NCBI RefSeq assembly: GCF_003591005.1
Contig: NZ_QYYD01000005.1
Location: 1 to 64,000 of the forward strand
Direction of reading: 5' to 3'
DNA from: Rhodopseudomonas palustris
Lineage (GTDB): Bacteria; Pseudomonadota; Alphaproteobacteria; Rhizobiales; Xanthobacteraceae
DNA length: 64,000 nt
In this document: positions 26,203 through 34,959 of the stretch, one piece after another
How the letters are laid out: each line of letters opens with the position of its first letter
Position numbering within the stretch: position 1 is the stretch's first letter
Notes under the pieces: generated by a model
What the model saw: the letters and a program-made list of their open reading frames with translations, nothing else
Databases searched by the model: none
What the model was told of the DNA's origin: nothing
Program-made: the position numbers and the translations under genes

Positions 26203-27699
26203 TTACTTCCGGAACGTCTTGATCTCCGACACGCTCCCGTCGCGATAGGTCAGCTCGACCGAGACCGATTTGACGTTCGACGGCAGCTTCAAATACGGCG
26301 TGGCGCTGCTCGGGATGTTGACCGGGTCGCGCATGTCGCAGGCCGGCATCTTCAGCACCTTGTCAGGCACGGCGCTATCGACGCCGATCCGCACCTCGCG
26401 GATGGCGCAGCGATACGACATCAGATGCGTGTAGTACACCAGGAGCCCGTTGTAGTCCCGGAACGACAGCCAGCTCGTCGCCGTCATGTCGAGGATCTTG
26501 CGCTGATCGCGCAGCAGCGCCGCCTCGGGTTCGAACCGGATCGGGAACGGCCCTTGCAGTTCGCCCTGCGCATCGACGTAGCGCACCTCGATGGTCGAGG
26601 CCGGCGCATCGGCGGGAAGTTGGATGGACGGGTTCGGCAGCCGCTTGCGGGTGCGCGGATCGAGCGAGTCCATGAAGCCGGTCTCGCGGAAATCGCCCTC
26701 GCCGGCCATCCGCCACGAAATGCCCAGCGTCGGGTCGGCGATCGAGAACACCACGGTCCAGCCGCCATTGTGGCGCGAGAAGCTGGCGATCGGCGCGTTC
26801 AGGCTCTCCGACGACGGCGGCTTCAGCGGTGCTACCGGCGGCAGTGCCGCGACCTTTTCGGGTGCCTCACCCGGCGCGGCGGCGCTTGCGGCCGGCTTTG
26901 CCGGACCGTTGAGAAATACGTCGTCGACCATCTGGTCGAAATACACCGGCACCTGCTTGTGGCCGACGCTGTCGGCCATCTCGCTGACCAGCCGCCGCGT
27001 GCGCTGCGCCACCTGCACGAGATTGTCGCCGGGGTCCCTGATCTGCTTGGCGAAGACGCGCGTGAAAACCGAGTTCGGGTTGGCGTCACTGTCCGACAGC
27101 CGGTCGAGCGCGGTCTGCCGCGGGCCGGCGGAGAAGATCGAGAACACGCCCTCGGGCAGCGTGGTCATCGGCGCGAGGCCGCCGCGCCCGGCCAGCGCGC
27201 GCACGCCGCGGCGGTCGAACGGATTGTTGCGGCAGGCATCGAGCACCAGGATCGCGGTGCGGGCGCCGCGGTTCTGCAGCCGGTCGACAATCCGGTCGGC
27301 CATGATCGAGGCGTCGCGGACCAGTTCTTCCTGGCCCTCGGTGGCCGCGGGCACGTCAGTCGGCAGCAGGAAATTCTGGCCGGCGATCTCGAAGCCGTGG
27401 CCGGCGTAGAAGAAGAACGCGGTGTCGCCCGGCTCGATGACATTGTCGAACGCGAGCAGACTTTGGCTGAAGGCGGCGCGGCTCTGATTCTCGGCGACCA
27501 TCACCTGAAAGCCGAGCGCGCGGAGCGTGTCGCCCATGGTGCGGGCGTCGTTGACCGCCTTCTGCAGCTTCGGCACGTGGCGATAATCGTCATTGCCGAT
27601 CACCAGCGCGACGCGCTTGGCGGCCTCGGCCGGCGCGCAGATCAGCAGCGCTACAGCTACAACGATCGCCGATATCCCCCGCAGCAACAGCGATCGCAT
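26203..27699 (-). CDS. Exported caspase-like (peptidase C14) protein
   Basis: A 498-residue protein with a signal peptide (residues 1-27, cut after AEAA) followed by a caspase/metacaspase fold. The catalytic dyad is visible: His101 in FFFYAGHGFEI and Cys156 in LVLDACRNNPF, with family segments ALVIGNDDYRHVPKLQKAVNDA and GVFSIFSAGP. The C-terminal ~200 residues are a beta-rich domain I do not recognise. Bacterial orthocaspases cut after Arg or Lys in known cases; the target here is unknown. An exported form acts outside the cytosol. The start is set at ATG 27699, since the signal peptide begins there; ATG 27747 is upstream in frame. Confidence 0.88.
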   Translation of the reverse strand: MRSLLLRGISAIVVAVALLICAPAEAAKRVALVIGNDDYRHVPKLQKAVNDARTMGDTLRALGFQVMVAENQSRAAFSQSLLAFDNVIEPGDTAFFFYAGHGFEIAGQNFLLPTDVPAATEGQEELVRDASIMADRIVDRLQNRGARTAILVLDACRNNPFDRRGVRALAGRGGLAPMTTLPEGVFSIFSAGPRQTALDRLSDSDANPNSVFTRVFAKQIRDPGDNLVQVAQRTRRLVSEMADSVGHKQVPVYFDQMVDDVFLNGPAKPAASAAAPGEAPEKVAALPPVAPLKPPSSESLNAPIASFSRHNGGWTVVFSIADPTLGISWRMAGEGDFRETGFMDSLDPRTRKRLPNPSIQLPADAPASTIEVRYVDAQGELQGPFPIRFEPEAALLRDQRKILDMTATSWLSFRDYNGLLVYYTHLMSYRCAIREVRIGVDSAVPDKVLKMPACDMRDPVNIPSSATPYLKLPSNVKSVSVELTYRDGSVSEIKTFRK

Positions 27700-27862
27700 T
27701 CCCGGGTCCCCGATCAGTCGTGCGGCCGGATCGGGCCGCTGCGCCATAGTCGGCCAAAAGCCGAAGCGGGTTCAACCCAAAAGGCCAGCGCTCACCCGGC
27801 CGACATCATGCCTGCGCCGAAGTTGCAACCCGGCGCCGAAGCGCCGGGCCGGCACTCCAGTG

Positions 27863-29548
27863 CTACGCCGAGCGAACATTGCTCAAAAATCGGCCGACCT
27901 CGTCCTTCAGCCGATTGCTGTCTCGCGACAGCGACCGTGCGGCCGCCAGCACCTGGACCGAAGCCGAGCCGGTCTCGGTCGCGCCGCGCTGAACATCGAC
28001 GACGCTGCCGGACACCTGCTGCGTGCCCAGCGCCGCCTGCTGCACGTTACGCGAAATTTCCTGCGTCGCCGCGCCCTGTTCCTCGACCGCCGAGGCGATC
28101 GTCGAAGCGATCTCCGACATCTTTGAAATCGTCTGCCCGATCTCGCGGATCGCCACGACCGACTGATCGGTCGCCGATTGGATACTGCCGATCTGGGCGC
28201 TGATCTCGCCGGTGGCCTTTGCGGTCTGTTCGGCCAGCGCTTTCACTTCAGATGCCACCACGGCGAAGCCACGTCCGGCTTCGCCGGCGCGCGCGGCCTC
28301 GATCGTGGCGTTGAGCGCCAGCAGGTTGGTCTGACCGGCGATGGTGTTGATCAGCTCGACGACGTCGCCGATCCGGGCCGCGGCCTGCGACAGCTCGCTG
28401 ACGCGCTCGTTGGTCCGCTGCGCCTGAGCCACCGCCTCGCAGGCGATCCGGGCGGAGTCCTGAACCTGGCGGCTGATCTCGGTCACCGACGACGCCATCT
28501 CCTCGGTCGCGGAGGCGACCGATTGAACGTTGGTCGACGCTTCCTCGGAAGCTGCAGCGACCGCGGTGGTGACCTCCTGCGCGCGCTCCGCCGTCGATGT
28601 CAGCGTCGTCGCCGAGGCTTCGAGTTCGGTGGAGGCGGACGACACCGTCTGGATCACTTCGCCCACCGCGGCTTCGAAATCGCCGGCAAGCTTCGCCATG
28701 TCCTGCTTGCGCTGCTCGGCGATCCGGCGATCCTGCTCGGCCTTGGCCGCCGCTTCCTGCCGCGCCTTATCGTCCAGCATCAGCTTGATGCCGTTGACGG
28801 CGTTGGCGGTCTGTCCGATCTCGTCGCCGCGGTCGGTGCCGGCGATCTCGACCTGCTGACCGCGCGCCATCGATTGCAGATCGCCGACCAGGCGGGCAAG
28901 CGGACGCGCAACACCGAACTGCACGAGTGCGAACGCCATGGCCAGGACTGCGACGAAGCCGCCGCCGACGAGCACGATCGTGAGCTTGATCGTACTCGCG
29001 ACGTCGGCCGCTGCGGCGCGGGACTTCTCGGCGAATTCCTTGTCGAGCTTCTGCGTGATCGCAACCTGCGCCGATCGCAACGCGTGGTTGTCCGTTGCCA
29101 TCTCCTTGGCGAGTCGGATCGCCTCGTCCTTCCTGTTGGCCGCAGAGGCCCATTCGATCGGCGGGAATTTCCCGGTCATGATGTCGTCGAACATCTTGCC
29201 GATCTGCTCGAAGTCGGCGGCGTAGGCCGGCAGCGCCCGCTTCGCAAGCGCGATGAAATCGTTGAACTCGCGCTGGTTCGTCGCGACTTCGGCGCCGACC
29301 TTCTGCATCTCGGCGGGATCGGTTTCGGCGATCACACGCCACGACAGACGTCCGAGATTGTAGACCCTCGCATTGGCACGGAAGTTCGCCTTCATGCCCT
29401 GCACGTCGTTCTCGAGCATCGCCGCATAGGTGCGGTCGATCTCGTCCATCTTCGCGGCGGAGAACCAGAGGCCGAAGCCGACCACCAGACTGAGCAGGAC
29501 AAAACACGCGAGGATTTTGTAGAGGATCTTGATGTTGGACAGCTTCAT
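27863..29548 (-). CDS. Methyl-accepting chemotaxis protein
   Basis: A 561-residue chemoreceptor. A first membrane helix (about 8-32), a ~150-residue four-helix-bundle-like periplasmic sensor domain, a second membrane helix (about 180-205), a HAMP domain and a long coiled-coil signalling domain follow in order. The hairpin tip [25 protein letters not shown] is diagnostic. No C-terminal CheR/CheB-binding pentapeptide is seen. The ligand is unknown. ATG 29548 is chosen, since residues before it are not conserved-looking. No che genes are nearby. Confidence 0.92.
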   Translation of the reverse strand: MKLSNIKILYKILACFVLLSLVVGFGLWFSAAKMDEIDRTYAAMLENDVQGMKANFRANARVYNLGRLSWRVIAETDPAEMQKVGAEVATNQREFNDFIALAKRALPAYAADFEQIGKMFDDIMTGKFPPIEWASAANRKDEAIRLAKEMATDNHALRSAQVAITQKLDKEFAEKSRAAAADVASTIKLTIVLVGGGFVAVLAMAFALVQFGVARPLARLVGDLQSMARGQQVEIAGTDRGDEIGQTANAVNGIKLMLDDKARQEAAAKAEQDRRIAEQRKQDMAKLAGDFEAAVGEVIQTVSSASTELEASATTLTSTAERAQEVTTAVAAASEEASTNVQSVASATEEMASSVTEISRQVQDSARIACEAVAQAQRTNERVSELSQAAARIGDVVELINTIAGQTNLLALNATIEAARAGEAGRGFAVVASEVKALAEQTAKATGEISAQIGSIQSATDQSVVAIREIGQTISKMSEIASTIASAVEEQGAATQEISRNVQQAALGTQQVSGSVVDVQRGATETGSASVQVLAAARSLSRDSNRLKDEVGRFLSNVRSA

Positions 29549-29872
29549 TGTCGGTACCCCGATAAATTGTGTCAACGTGCCGCAGCTGCGCAACTACGCA
29601 ATCTGCGAAGTGAACCCACCCCACACGCGCGCGGACGTGGTGCAGCGACTGCAACGGCTGCATGACGACGAGATCCAGCCGAGTCGCCGTCGTTCGATTC
29701 GGCCACTGCGCGTGCGTCGCTTTGCGGTTGGCGCAATGCCCCACTGTCTAGCGGACGGCAGCTAATCGGCCGTAAGTACAAAATACGTCACCGAAGGACA
29801 GAAACCGGATTCCGGTTGTGCAGACACAACCTTTGATCGACTAATGCCGCGAAAGGGCGTTGTGATGCGGTG
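29549..29872. other. Divergent intergenic region, chemoreceptor / AraC regulator
   Basis: These 324 bases lie between the chemoreceptor gene (minus) and the AraC-type gene (plus). I saw no gene. The one clear structure is the perfect inverted repeat at 29814-29831, listed separately. The AT-richer stretch 29770-29800 is a plausible promoter zone. Confidence 0.55.
29814..29831. promoter_or_regulatory. Perfect 7+4+7 inverted repeat, possible operator
   Basis: GGTTGTG (29814-29820), CAGA, CACAACC (29825-29831) is an exact inverted repeat about 42 bp before the start codon of the AraC-type regulator. It may be an autoregulatory site or an RNA hairpin in the leader. Inferred from symmetry and position. 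Confidence 0.4.
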
Positions 29873-30871
29873 ATGATTGGTGAAACGGAGACGCCCCCGA
29901 TCGGGGAGCCGCTGCAAGACTTTCCTCTGATGCACTGCCACGACCCGGTCGAAGCGCAAAGCATTCTGCGGCGCTACGGAGTCGACCTGATCGTTCCGGA
30001 TCAAAACGGCTTCTTCCTGAGATCCAACCTTGCCGAACTTCCGCAAACGGGTTTGTACTTCACCGTCGGCAGAGGATCTGCGACGCTCAGCATTCCCGAG
30101 CGCCACATCGCTCTTGTCCATCTTTGCCTTCGCGGCCGCGCGCGGCTGACCAGCGGCGAACAGGTCGTTGAACTGTCCGAGGGCGCCGCGTGCATCTGCT
30201 CGCCTGGTCGGGCTGCCCAGCTCGAGATGGGAGATGGCTTCAGCCAATTGATCCTGAGGATTCCGCAACCCGTCCTCGAGCGCACGATCGCTTCACTGAT
30301 CGGCTTCAGGCCGCAGCAGCCGATCATGTTCGAACCCGCGATCGCTCATCGCGACCCGCGCTATCTCGGATTCCGGGATCTGACCAGATTGCTCGCCGCG
30401 CGGCTCGACGCACAGTTTCTGGCTTGGCCGAAGAACGTGCTGCTGCAACTCGAACAGAGCTGTATCACCGCGCTGCTGTACTGCAGCCGCCACAATCTTC
30501 ACCGCCTGCTGGACACCGAAGGCAGCGAAGCGCTGCCTCAGTTCGTTCTGAAGGCGGAGAACTACGCGGAAGGCCGCTGCGCACACGCGCGTGGCATGGA
30601 CGAGATCACCGTCGAGGACCTGGCTCGCAAGGCGGGCGTCAGCGTCTCGACGCTGAACCGCGGCTTCGTTCGCCATCGCGGCTACTCGCCCTCCGCCTTT
30701 CTCAAGCGGCTGCGGCTGGCGCACGCGCGGCGGCTGCTTGAAGCCGGCGCGGCCACCACCGTCGTCGGCGTCGCGCTCCGGTGCGGCTTCGCCAATCCGA
30801 GCCGCTTCGCGAACGACTACCGGGCGGCGTTCGGCGAGTCGCCGACCGAAACGCTGCGGCGGAGCCGCTGA
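29873..30871 (+). CDS. AraC-family transcriptional regulator
   Basis: A 332-residue AraC-family regulator. The N-terminal ~200 residues resemble the AraC-binding-like domain (HIALVHLCLRGRARLTSG, then SEGAACICSPG). The C-terminal double helix-turn-helix is at about 230-330 and includes VEDLARKAGVSVSTLNRGF and RCGFANPSRFANDYRAAFGESPTETLR. ATG 29873 is used; GTG 29870 is immediately upstream, and the ribosome site is weak (GAAAGGG 15 bases away). No target operon is adjacent apart from the divergent chemoreceptor. Confidence 0.88.
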   Translation: MIGETETPPIGEPLQDFPLMHCHDPVEAQSILRRYGVDLIVPDQNGFFLRSNLAELPQTGLYFTVGRGSATLSIPERHIALVHLCLRGRARLTSGEQVVELSEGAACICSPGRAAQLEMGDGFSQLILRIPQPVLERTIASLIGFRPQQPIMFEPAIAHRDPRYLGFRDLTRLLAARLDAQFLAWPKNVLLQLEQSCITALLYCSRHNLHRLLDTEGSEALPQFVLKAENYAEGRCAHARGMDEITVEDLARKAGVSVSTLNRGFVRHRGYSPSAFLKRLRLAHARRLLEAGAATTVVGVALRCGFANPSRFANDYRAAFGESPTETLRRSR

Positions 30872-30929
30872 TACGGCCGTTAAAACTGCAGGAATATTAA
30901 GCTTTTCGGCCGTTTCATCGTCTGGTGCA

Positions 30930-30957
30930 TTGACTTTACGCGATTCCGGCCTATGTT
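30930..30957 (+). promoter_or_regulatory. Sigma-70-type promoter candidate for the DEAD-box helicase
   Basis: TTGACT at 30930-30935 and TATGTT at 30952-30957 are separated by 16 bases. The start codon is about 200 bases further on, so an mRNA from here would have a long leader. The 288-bp gap holds no other gene. Predicted from sequence pattern only. Confidence 0.4.
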
Positions 30958-31159
30958 CCGGCCGTGATGCGGCCCGGTATCGACTAGCGATATCCCGATT
31001 GAGCCGCCTGTCCGCGACCGACATCCCCGTGCAACATTGCTTGCCGCTCCGGGGCTGAGCGCGACAGTGATTTCCGAGAAATCCTGGCGGCGGTTTCATC
31101 AAGTGGCGTGATCCTTGCAATCGTCGTTCGGATCGGATCGCGTCGACAACAGAGGCTCA

Positions 31160-32641
31160 ATGTCCTTTTCCAATCTCGGCCTTTCAGACAAGGTCCTCGC
31201 TGCCGTCGCGGCAAGCGGTTACACTACCCCGACCCCCATTCAAGAACAGGCGATCCCCCACGTCCTCGCCCGCAAGGACGTCCTCGGCATCGCCCAGACC
31301 GGCACCGGCAAGACCGCAGCCTTCGTGCTGCCGATGCTGACGATGCTGGAAAAGGGCCGCGCCCGGGCACGAATGCCCCGCACCCTGATCCTCGAGCCGA
31401 CCCGCGAACTCGCCGCCCAGGTCAAGGAGCAGTTCGACAAATACGGCGTCGGCCAGAAACTCAACGTTGCGCTGCTGATCGGCGGCGTCTCGTTCGGCGA
31501 TCAGGACACCAAGCTGATGCGCGGTGTCGACGTGCTGATCGCCACCCCGGGCCGGCTGCTCGACCACACCGAACGCGGCGGCCTGTTGCTGACCGGCGTC
31601 GAGATGCTGATCATCGACGAAGCCGACCGCATGCTCGACATGGGCTTCATTCCGGACATCGAGCGGATCTGCAAGCTGGTCCCCTTCACCCGGCAGACGC
31701 TGTTCTTCACCGCGACGATGCCGCCGGAAATCCGCCGCGTCACCGAAACATTCCTGCACAATCCCGAAAAAATCGAAGTTTCCAAGCCGGCGTCCACCGC
31801 CGTGACGGTGACGCAGTCCCAGGTGCCGTGCGGGCGCGAGCCGCACGAGAAGCGCGAGACGCTGCGCCGCCTGATCCGGGCGTCGACCGACCTCAAGAAC
31901 GCGATCATCTTCTGCAACCGCAAGCGCGAAGTCGCGCTGCTGGCGAAGTCGCTGCAGAAGCACGGCTTCAGCGTCGGCGCGCTGCACGGCGACATGGACC
32001 AGTCGGCCCGCACCGCCGCGCTCGATCAGTTCCGCAAGGGCGAACTGCCGATCCTGGTCGCCTCCGACGTCGCGGCCCGCGGCCTCGACATTCCGGAAGT
32101 CAGCCACGTCTTCAATTTCGACGTGCCGCATCATCCCGACGACTACGTCCATCGCATCGGCCGGACCGGCCGCGCTGGCCGTCTCGGCACCGCCATCTCG
32201 ATCGTCGCCCCGTCCGACCAGAAGTCGATCGCCGCGATCGAGAAGCTGATCGGCAAAGAAATTCCCCGCGCCGAAGCGGGCCCGGTCGGCGATGTCGAGG
32301 ACGAACACGAGCGCCCCGCGCGTTCGTCGCGCCGCTCGTCCGGGTCGCGCCACCGCGAGCCTCGCGAAGCCCGGGGCGAGGATCGCGCACCGCGTGAGGC
32401 TCGCGAGCCCCGTGAACAGCGCGACGCTCCTGAGCCGCGCGAACATCGCGAGCCGCGGAACGAAGGTCGCCGCGAGCCTCGTGACGCGCGCAAGCCGCGC
32501 CGCGAGCCGCGTAGCACCCCTGCTGTTGCAGCGCACGCCTCGTTCGGCTCGGCGCCGCCGCCGCGCGACACGTCGTCCGAACCCGGCGATCACTCGCACC
32601 TGCCGGCATTCCTGCTCCGTCCGGTCCGCGCCCGCGGGTAA
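31160..32641 (+). CDS. DEAD-box ATP-dependent RNA helicase with Arg/Glu-rich tail
   Basis: A 493-residue RNA helicase that unwinds RNA duplexes in ribosome assembly or mRNA decay. Motifs in order: Q motif TPIQEQAIP, I (AQTGTGKT), Ia (PTRELA), II (IIDEADRMLD), III (TAT), V (ASDVAARGLDIP), VI (HRIGRTGRAGR). The core ends near residue 375. The remaining ~110 residues are disordered and built of Arg-Glu-Pro/Arg-Glu-Ala units, which likely bind RNA. AGAGG lies 4 bases before ATG 31160. RhlE-like proteins of this kind are often cold-inducible; the subtype is not certain. Confidence 0.93.
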   Translation: MSFSNLGLSDKVLAAVAASGYTTPTPIQEQAIPHVLARKDVLGIAQTGTGKTAAFVLPMLTMLEKGRARARMPRTLILEPTRELAAQVKEQFDKYGVGQKLNVALLIGGVSFGDQDTKLMRGVDVLIATPGRLLDHTERGGLLLTGVEMLIIDEADRMLDMGFIPDIERICKLVPFTRQTLFFTATMPPEIRRVTETFLHNPEKIEVSKPASTAVTVTQSQVPCGREPHEKRETLRRLIRASTDLKNAIIFCNRKREVALLAKSLQKHGFSVGALHGDMDQSARTAALDQFRKGELPILVASDVAARGLDIPEVSHVFNFDVPHHPDDYVHRIGRTGRAGRLGTAISIVAPSDQKSIAAIEKLIGKEIPRAEAGPVGDVEDEHERPARSSRRSSGSRHREPREARGEDRAPREAREPREQRDAPEPREHREPRNEGRREPRDARKPRREPRSTPAVAAHASFGSAPPPRDTSSEPGDHSHLPAFLLRPVRARG

Positions 32642-32729
32642 TCGGCGAGGCTGATCCCTCGGATATTTACGCGGCATTCACCGCCACACCTTAGCCTCAC
32701 AGCAAGTAAGGCAGGGCCAGAATCGGCCG

Positions 32730-33806
32730 GTGGACGCGGTGGCTGCGATGCAGGATGAACACGAGCGCAGCTTGGCGTTTGCCGAGCTCGCGCTGAATCA
32801 GATCAAAGCGCTGCGGCAGCCCGCCATGCCGCGCAACTACGAGATCTGGTACGTCTACGCCACCGGCTACAATGTCGAGCTGAACCAGGCGATCAACGAG
32901 GCGCTGACGACCGGTGGTCGTCTCACCGACGCCGACCTCGAACGCCTTCACGACTGCTACCTCTCGCACGGCCGCACCAACGATCGCATCGACCGCATCG
33001 GCGCGCGCGTGCTGAGCGAGATCGACGACATGATGTCGCTGCTCGCCGACACGCTGGGCACCACCGCGACCTTCGGCGACAATCTGGAAGGCGCCAGCCA
33101 GACCCTGTTGCTCGCCACCGATCACGAACAGATCAAGACAATCGTCGAGCGCCTGGTATCGGCGACCCGCGAGATGCAGCAGGCCAACACCGCGCTCGAG
33201 GACCGGCTCTCCAATTCGCGGCGGGAAATCAGCAACCTCCAGACCAACCTGGAAGCGATCCGTGCCGAAAGCGTCACCGACCCGCTGACCGGCCTCGGCA
33301 ACCGCAAGCATTTTGACCGCGTCGTCAGTGACGCCGTCCGCACCGCGTCCGTCAGCCGCCGCCCGATGTCGCTCCTGATGATCGACATCGATCACTTCAA
33401 ATCGTTCAACGACACCTACGGCCATCTCACCGGCGATCAGGTGCTGCGGCTGGTGGGGATGACGCTGAAGCAGACCATCAAAGAGCGGGACATCCCGGCC
33501 CGCTATGGCGGCGAGGAGTTCGCCGTCGTGTTGCCCGAGACGCCGCTGCGCCAGGCCCTGATGCTGGCGGACGACATTCGCCGTGTGGTGATGTCGAAGG
33601 AGCTGAAGAAGAAATCGACCGGCGAAATTCTCGGCCGGGTCACGCTGTCGGTCGGCGTCTCGACGCTGAAACCCGACGACGACGCCGACGCCCTGATCGA
33701 ACGCGCCGACGCCTGCCTTTACTCGGCCAAGCGCAACGGCCGTAACCGCGTCATCTGCGAAACCGATCCGGAATTCCGCAAAGTCCAGCCTGCGAGAGTG
33801 GCATAA
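32730..33806 (+). CDS. GGDEF-domain diguanylate cyclase
   Basis: A cytosolic 358-residue protein that should make cyclic di-GMP. Residues 1-175 are a helical, coiled-coil-like N-terminal region without membrane segments. Residues ~180-345 are the GGDEF domain, with DPLTGLGNRK, the metal-binding DIDHF (219-223) and the active-site GGEEF (260-264), which is a catalytically competent variant. The inhibitory I-site, normally RxxD, reads KERD (251-254), so product feedback may be weak. The start could be GTG 32730 or ATG 32748; neither has a strong ribosome site. Confidence 0.9.
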   Translation: MDAVAAMQDEHERSLAFAELALNQIKALRQPAMPRNYEIWYVYATGYNVELNQAINEALTTGGRLTDADLERLHDCYLSHGRTNDRIDRIGARVLSEIDDMMSLLADTLGTTATFGDNLEGASQTLLLATDHEQIKTIVERLVSATREMQQANTALEDRLSNSRREISNLQTNLEAIRAESVTDPLTGLGNRKHFDRVVSDAVRTASVSRRPMSLLMIDIDHFKSFNDTYGHLTGDQVLRLVGMTLKQTIKERDIPARYGGEEFAVVLPETPLRQALMLADDIRRVVMSKELKKKSTGEILGRVTLSVGVSTLKPDDDADALIERADACLYSAKRNGRNRVICETDPEFRKVQPARVA

Positions 33807-33815
33807 CGCGCGTTA

Positions 33816-34217
33816 CTACGCGCGGCGTTGCCGCGGCTTCAATTTCGGCGTCGTCGCCTTGGCGACGCGCGGCTTGCTGCTTGGCTTGCGCGCCTTCTCC
33901 AGCGCCGCGCGCTCGGCTGCGGCCAGCGCTGCCCGCGACCACATGGCAAATTCGTCCGGCTCGTCGAGCAGCCGGTCCGGCAGCCGCCAATACGAGGCGA
34001 CCGTGACGGTTCGCAGCCGGGTCGTGTAGGAGAACGGCCGCGAGCCTTCGGCCTCGAACTTGGCGATCGTCGCCGCGTCGGCGCGCAGATAGATCGCGTC
34101 TTGAATCACCAGCGCAAAATTGACGCCGTCGGCCGAGATCCCAAATCCGGAAAACATCCGCCGGATCGTGACCCGGCCGAACGGCTCGAACAAATCGGCG
34201 AGATGATCACGATCCAT
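33816..34217 (-). CDS. TfoX N-terminal domain protein
   Basis: A 133-residue protein with the TfoX/Sxy N-terminal domain: DLFEPFGRVTIRRMFSGFGIS, then FALVIQDAIYLRAD and PFSYTTRLRTVTVASYWRLP. The C-terminal ~40 residues are a Lys/Arg/Ala-rich tail typical of nucleic-acid binding. It lacks the C-terminal TfoX domain. In other bacteria TfoX links to competence; in this group the role is unknown. ATG 34217 has GGAGG about 11 bases upstream. It is 268 bp after the RidA-like gene on the same strand; that gap holds nothing I can call. Confidence 0.85.
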   Translation of the reverse strand: MDRDHLADLFEPFGRVTIRRMFSGFGISADGVNFALVIQDAIYLRADAATIAKFEAEGSRPFSYTTRLRTVTVASYWRLPDRLLDEPDEFAMWSRAALAAAERAALEKARKPSSKPRVAKATTPKLKPRQRRA

Positions 34218-34485
34218 CGGCGTCCGGGCCTCCTCCGCTTTGCTCGCAACCCGATCAGCATAGCAAGCCAAAAGCCGCAAGCGACGTTCGATCGGCTTGG
34301 GGAGCGCGCGGCCCAGTACGAGGCGTCGCCTCACCCCCGGGCGACCCAGTTCCAGAGCGGTTGGTCTCAATTTATGAGGTCAGCCGTCAACGCCGAACGC
34401 TGACTCTCTGCATACTGGATCACCCGCATGCGCTGGTGACGACGACCACCGTGGATGGCGGCACGCAGCACGGCGCCCCTTCGAA

Positions 34486-34959
34486 CTACTTCTTCACCGG
34501 CGCGTAGAACGTGCCGTCAATCTCGGCGATGTCGCCCTGATCGAGCGCCGGCACCTGCAGCACGGTGCGCGGCGGGTATGGCCCATCGCCCCAGATGTCC
34601 TTCTGCACCTTGTTGACCAGCGGGCGATATTTGGCGACGTCGGTGACGAATACAGTCAGGCGCACCGCGTCGGCCTTGGTGGCGCCGGCGGCTTCGGCGG
34701 CGGCCAGCATGTTGTCGAACATCCGGCGCACGCGCGCCTCGTCGCCGTCGACCATCTTGCCGGTGACACGGTCGGTGCCGCGCATGCCGCCGATGAACAC
34801 GAAATCGCCGGCGCGCGCGCCGATGCTCCAGGTGCCGCTCGGCGTGATGGTCTTGTCGGTCGGCGCGATGATCTGCACGGCGCTCTCGGCGGCGGCAGCC
34901 ATGGGCACGGCGGTGACAGCGACGGCGGCGAGTAGCAGCGCGCGCAGCGAAGTGGTCAT
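34486..34959 (-). CDS. Exported RidA-family protein
   Basis: A 157-residue RidA/YjgF family protein with an N-terminal Sec signal peptide (about 1-23, MAAAA then ES). RidA proteins hydrolyse reactive enamines and imines to ketones. The conserved Arg is in PPRTVLQV and a Glu in AEIDGTFY; the core DVAKYRPLVNKV is typical. Most RidA proteins are cytosolic, so export is unusual. The start overlaps the stop of the LodB-like gene (ATGA), which ties it to the LodA-LodB pair; it may process the imine product of the oxidase in the periplasm. Confidence 0.87.
   Translation of the reverse strand: MTTSLRALLLAAVAVTAVPMAAAAESAVQIIAPTDKTITPSGTWSIGARAGDFVFIGGMRGTDRVTGKMVDGDEARVRRMFDNMLAAAEAAGATKADAVRLTVFVTDVAKYRPLVNKVQKDIWGDGPYPPRTVLQVPALDQGDIAEIDGTFYAPVKK

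Noticed and set aside
26140-28203. Long plus-strand frame across the caspase-like gene and chemoreceptor end
   Set aside because: It spans two real minus-strand genes and their gap and has biased Arg/His composition.
34218-34485. Possible tRNA or small RNA between the TfoX-like and RidA-like genes
   Set aside because: No cloverleaf or conserved T-loop (GGTTCGANTCC) could be found on either strand.
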